DNA of 64,000 nt from positions 434,001 to 498,000 of the forward strand of contig NZ_QEHR01000001.1 of assembly GCF_003095375.1 (NCBI RefSeq), written 5' to 3'. Origin of the DNA: Marixanthomonas spongiae (lineage in GTDB: Bacteria > Bacteroidota > Bacteroidia > Flavobacteriales > Flavobacteriaceae). The notes under the pieces are model-generated. The model did not search any database, had not been told where the DNA came from, and saw nothing but the letters and a program-made list of their open reading frames with translations. This document shows, piece by piece, positions 60,500-64,000 of this stretch (the first letter of the stretch is position 1; the number at the start of each line of letters is the position of its first letter). The position numbers and the translations under genes are program-made.

Positions 60500-62029
60500 A
60501 TGGAAAACAAAATTGAAAATATAGAATTAAAATTCTTAACGCTTAAAGATTATGAAGCGTTAAAAAAGGCAACACTCCAGTCGTATGGCGGGTTGCCAAA
60601 TTCCTATTGGAAAATTGAAGAAATTGGCAACTTAATTTCCCTTTTCCCCGAAGGCCAAGTGGTCATTATGGCCGATGGTGAAATTGCAGGTTGTGCCCTC
60701 TCGATTATTGTAGATTATGATACCATTGAAGACAATCACACCTACGATGACATCACCAAAGACCCCACATTTAAAATTCATGACCCCAACGGCGATGTGC
60801 TTTACGGAATCGACGTATTTATCCATCCCGATTACCGCGGACTTCGCTTAGGCCGCAGATTGTACGATTACCGAAAAGAACTGTGCGAAAACTTAAACCT
60901 GAAAAGCATTGTATTTGGTGGCCGAATGCCCAATTATCACAAACACGCCGACACTATTTCGCCTAAAAAATATTTGGAAAAAGTACGGAGCAAAGAAATT
61001 GAAGATCCAGTACTTAACTTTCAATTGTCGAACGATTTCCATCCGCTTCGGGTATTAAAAGGCTATTTGGAAGGCGACGCTGCATCGGGCGAATATGCGG
61101 TCTTAATGAAATGGGACAACATCTATTACACCAAACCCGAAAAAAAGCCCACCACAACCAAAAGCGTGGTGCGTTTAGGGCTTATACAGTGGCAAATGCG
61201 CTCGTATAACGGTATGGAAGACCTTATGCACCAAGTAGAATATTTCATTGACAGTGTAGCTGGCTACCGAAGCGATTTTGCCGTGTTCCCCGAGTTTTTC
61301 AACGCTCCGCTTATGGCAGAATACAACCATTTGAGCGAACCGGAAGCCATACGGGAACTGGCCACCCACACTGCTGAAATCACCGAACGGTTATCAAAAC
61401 TTTCCATTTCGTACAACATTAATATCATTTCCGGAAGTATGCCAGAAGTGGTAAACGACAAACTGTATAACGCAGGCTATTTATGCCGTCGCGACGGAAG
61501 CGTGGAACGCTATGAAAAACTGCACGTGACCCCTGATGAAGCAAAAGTTTGGGGCATGCAACAAGGCAGCACGCTTAAAACATTCGATACCGATTGCGGA
61601 AAAGTTGGAATACTGATCTGTTACGATTCTGAATTTCCTGAACTTTCACGGCTTTTGGCCGATGAAGGCATGGACATCTTATTTGTCCCTTTTTTAACCG
61701 ATACCCAAAATGGTTATTCCAGAGTACGATTGTGTGCTCAAGCGCGTGCTATTGAAAACGAATGCTACGTGGCCATTGCCGGTAGTGTGGGTAACTTACC
61801 GAAAGTACACAATATGGACATTCAATATGCGCAATCGGCTGTGTTTACGCCTTGTGATTTTGCTTTTCCCAATAACGGTGTTAAAGCCGAAACCACCCCA
61901 AATACCGAAATGATCTTGGTTGCTGATGTAAATCTGGATTTATTACGGGAACTGCACACTTTTGGAGCTGTAAGAAATTTAAAGGATAGACGGAAGGATT
62001 TTTACATTCTAGATCGGGTAACCAAGTAA
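60500..62029 (+). CDS. GNAT acetyltransferase-nitrilase (carbon-nitrogen hydrolase) fusion
   Basis: 509 residues. Residues about 1-215 are a GNAT domain ('YGIDVFIHPDYRGLRLGRRLYD', acetyl-CoA loop). Residues about 225-505 are a nitrilase domain with Glu ('FAVFPEFFNAP'), Lys ('RYEKLHVTPDE') and Cys ('ILICYDSEFPEL') as catalytic triad. A two-domain form known in Bacteroidota and others; the acceptor is not established, but polyamine context suggests an N-acyl or carbamoyl polyamine. Joined by the TAATCTATG junction. Confidence 0.88.
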   Translation: MENKIENIELKFLTLKDYEALKKATLQSYGGLPNSYWKIEEIGNLISLFPEGQVVIMADGEIAGCALSIIVDYDTIEDNHTYDDITKDPTFKIHDPNGDVLYGIDVFIHPDYRGLRLGRRLYDYRKELCENLNLKSIVFGGRMPNYHKHADTISPKKYLEKVRSKEIEDPVLNFQLSNDFHPLRVLKGYLEGDAASGEYAVLMKWDNIYYTKPEKKPTTTKSVVRLGLIQWQMRSYNGMEDLMHQVEYFIDSVAGYRSDFAVFPEFFNAPLMAEYNHLSEPEAIRELATHTAEITERLSKLSISYNINIISGSMPEVVNDKLYNAGYLCRRDGSVERYEKLHVTPDEAKVWGMQQGSTLKTFDTDCGKVGILICYDSEFPELSRLLADEGMDILFVPFLTDTQNGYSRVRLCAQARAIENECYVAIAGSVGNLPKVHNMDIQYAQSAVFTPCDFAFPNNGVKAETTPNTEMILVADVNLDLLRELHTFGAVRNLKDRRKDFYILDRVTK

Positions 62030-62329
62030 ACCCTAAAAGACTAAAATATTAAACTTCTATACATCCACTACAAAAAACCACAAAATTATTCCTTGGATAA
62101 ATCGAGAATAAAATCCTTCGATGTTAGGCAATATCCTATGAGAACCAAGAGAACGCAATAAAAGCAGATGGCTATAACGCCTATTAGCCCAGCGGAAATT
62201 ATCGAGTAATTATATGGGTAAATATAGTAGTCTACTAAACTTTTTAAGCTGGCCCGTGCTCAACTAAAAACTTATCTTTAATTTGTGCACCACAAGCCAA
62301 ACACAAAACCGTAACCCATAAAAGACCTT
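62030..62329. other. 300-base gap, no gene seen
   Basis: Contains TATCTTTA and AATTTG near 62272-62286 that partly resemble a -7 box for the next gene. No terminator, repeat or RNA gene recognised. Confidence 0.45.
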
Positions 62330-63892
62330 ATGAGCCAAAAAATATCGCTTTTAATAGCAGTTCTCCTCTTGTTTTCGTGCCAAAAAAATGATGATGACGC
62401 AGATCAAACCATAGCTTTAGATGATATTGAAGTTCAGATCCAGAACCCTTTAAATTTTGAAAATGTTTTTCCGGGAGAAGAAGTGTATTTCAGAGGGGTT
62501 GTAAGTACAGATAAATCTTCAGACCTTACAAATTTAAAAGCCAGTTGGACCAGTGATAAAGACGGGTTGATTTTTGAAGATAATATAACTGAAGATGGTG
62601 AAACTTCATTTACTACTTCGACATTAAGCAAAAACATCCATCATATTAAATTAAATATATTCAATGAGGTTGACTCCAGTATAAGTGATTCCATTGAAAT
62701 TTACAACGCAATTAAGCTGTTCCCTATTGAAAAAACAGATCATTCTTCTACCTTAACGTGGTCTTCCCTGAAAGACCCTCAATTTCAATCTTTCAAATTG
62801 TACAGGTCCAGGTATAAAAGCAACATATTACAAGGTGAGCCTATTTTTGTGACCACCAATATCGAGGATACTACATTTGTAGATACCACCGCTTTGTTAG
62901 GCGAAAAACACTTTTATAAAGTAGTCTTAAATAGAGCATCTCAAGCACCCGATAAATTTGAAAGCAATATAGAGTCCATCCAAACCGGAAAGTTTATAAA
63001 AAAAGATTATCCTATTCTTAAAATCGTAACAGATACAACTAGGAATTATGCTTATGGAATTGTAAACCTTCAAAGTATATATGACACCAATGGAACAGGA
63101 TATGGGTTGATTTTTATTAACCTAAAAAACTTTTCTGTTGAAAACAGAATACTTCAAAATATTAGATTCAGTGATTTAGATATAGCGTCATCGGGAAATT
63201 ATTTATATCTGGCAGCCAGAAGCAATACTGTATATAAAGTGAATTTAAACACTAAAAATTTAGAATCCACAATCACGTTGGCTAGAAGCGCCCATAAAAT
63301 TGAAGTTGGTAACAACGGTAAATTGTATTATCACGTTACACCACCTACAAGCGGTGCTACTGTGTTTAGAATTTATGATCTCGATAATAACATAAACCTG
63401 CCTTACCGTACCACTATTCCTGACGCTGACGCAAGTTTTAGTCATGGTGATTTTGAAATAGATGAAAACAACATCCTCTACCACGGTGAAAGCAACTCTT
63501 CTAGTTCAAAATTGTCAAAAATTGGCACAACAGACAATACTTTCTCCCTTATTAATCAATGGGACAGCAATGATTATCAATCTGCCAAGATTGTTCTAAA
63601 TAACAATAAATTGTACTGGAATCAATATTTGCTGGATTTAGATTTAAATATTCAAGGGACTTTTCAAAATAATTCCGGTGATATAAACATACAAGATGTT
63701 TCTCCAAATGGAGACACTGTGTTGGGGTGGCGAAATTTATTTAATAGTAGCGACCAATCAATCATCAAAGAAATTCCAGCCATTTTTAACAGTGGTGTAT
63801 TTATTAACAACTCGCAATTATTGCTTTATAAAATCGACGACCCTCTTTATCAGCAGTATGAGAGCACTATTTATCTGTACAGCTTTGATTAA
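62330..63892 (+). CDS. Lipoprotein with predicted beta-rich fold
   Basis: 520 residues. Lipobox 'LLLFSCQKND', then an acidic spacer, a fibronectin/PKD-like region (about 40-220, 'TSTLSKNIHHIKLNIFNEVD') and a stretch of regular strands ('NNGKLYYHVTPPTSGATVFR', 'ENNILYHGESNSSSSKLSK') that fits a beta-propeller. Surface lipoprotein of unknown ligand. No operon partner in the window. Confidence 0.8.
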   Translation: MSQKISLLIAVLLLFSCQKNDDDADQTIALDDIEVQIQNPLNFENVFPGEEVYFRGVVSTDKSSDLTNLKASWTSDKDGLIFEDNITEDGETSFTTSTLSKNIHHIKLNIFNEVDSSISDSIEIYNAIKLFPIEKTDHSSTLTWSSLKDPQFQSFKLYRSRYKSNILQGEPIFVTTNIEDTTFVDTTALLGEKHFYKVVLNRASQAPDKFESNIESIQTGKFIKKDYPILKIVTDTTRNYAYGIVNLQSIYDTNGTGYGLIFINLKNFSVENRILQNIRFSDLDIASSGNYLYLAARSNTVYKVNLNTKNLESTITLARSAHKIEVGNNGKLYYHVTPPTSGATVFRIYDLDNNINLPYRTTIPDADASFSHGDFEIDENNILYHGESNSSSSKLSKIGTTDNTFSLINQWDSNDYQSAKIVLNNNKLYWNQYLLDLDLNIQGTFQNNSGDINIQDVSPNGDTVLGWRNLFNSSDQSIIKEIPAIFNSGVFINNSQLLLYKIDDPLYQQYESTIYLYSFD

Positions 63893-64000
63893 TTGAATAG
63901 ATTCCTAAAACGAGACATTTTATTTAGATTCAGTTACAAAATAACACCTTGAACAAGAACCATCTACAACTTCAGCTTATTGGCATTAAATTTATTTTCC

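Overview
The window looks like a chromosomal segment of a marine-type Flavobacteriaceae bacterium (Bacteroidota). The evidence is AT-rich DNA, promoters of the Bacteroidota form (TTTG, about 18 bases, TAnnTTTG) rather than E. coli type, A-rich leaders without clear Shine-Dalgarno sites, a SusC/SusD pair, a type IX secretion sorting domain, a mevalonate pathway pair, DUF4407 and BlaI/M56 genes. No prophage, transposase, integrase, CRISPR array or rRNA operon is visible.

Layout. 1-6.2 kb (minus) is a cell-envelope run: PpiD-like foldase (cut by the window edge), CorC/HlyC protein, small membrane protein, LptC, TPR protein, outer-membrane barrel and type III pantothenate kinase. tRNA-Phe follows, then tryptophan dioxygenase-family and DUF488 genes. 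8.2-9.0 kb holds an outer-membrane protein whose signal peptide is broken at a run of eight T. 9.1-20.7 kb (plus) is the most distinctive region: an arsenosugar locus (CMD peroxidase-like protein, radical SAM ArsS, two DUF2064 glycosyltransferases, purine nucleoside phosphorylase) enclosing a SusC/SusD pair, a Na+/solute symporter, a metallophosphatase and an exported rhodanese. 20.7-23.7 kb (minus) is a 1001-residue kinase/M23/phospho-lyase fusion. 24-27.4 kb carries DUF4407 and a BlaI-M56 pair with three operators. 27.5-37 kb has PhnA, topoisomerase IB, an M20 dipeptidase, tRNA-Leu with a duplicated 3' scar, an amino-acid permease, an EEP phosphatase, a T9SS cargo protein and a PLP decarboxylase. 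37-40 kb has an FAD oxidoreductase, a ParE-type toxin-antitoxin pair, DUF1697, a macrodomain protein and DUF2945. 40.3-45.7 kb (minus) is a TonB receptor plus a haem/siderophore-type ABC importer. 46.7-52.5 kb (minus) combines a lipoprotein, an ECF sigma factor, a membrane TPR anti-sigma candidate and an exported TPR-CHAT protease. 52.7-56.8 kb (plus) has diphosphomevalonate decarboxylase, a GHMP (mevalonate) kinase, a UbiA prenyltransferase and an RluB-like protein lacking the catalytic Asp. 57.2-62.0 kb is a tightly coupled polyamine operon (arginine decarboxylase, agmatinase, deoxyhypusine synthase-like, GNAT-nitrilase fusion) behind a roughly 270-nt leader with several hairpins. A lipoprotein closes the window.

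How genes work together. Known ArsS chemistry gives a dimethylarsinoyl-adenosine; the phosphorylase, glycosyltransferases and metallophosphatase alongside offer a plausible route from that nucleoside to glycosylated arsenosugars, with SusCD and the symporter as candidate transport; no arsM is present here. The CHAT operon suggests a periplasmic protease that could act on its own anti-sigma factor. Both functional readings are inferences.
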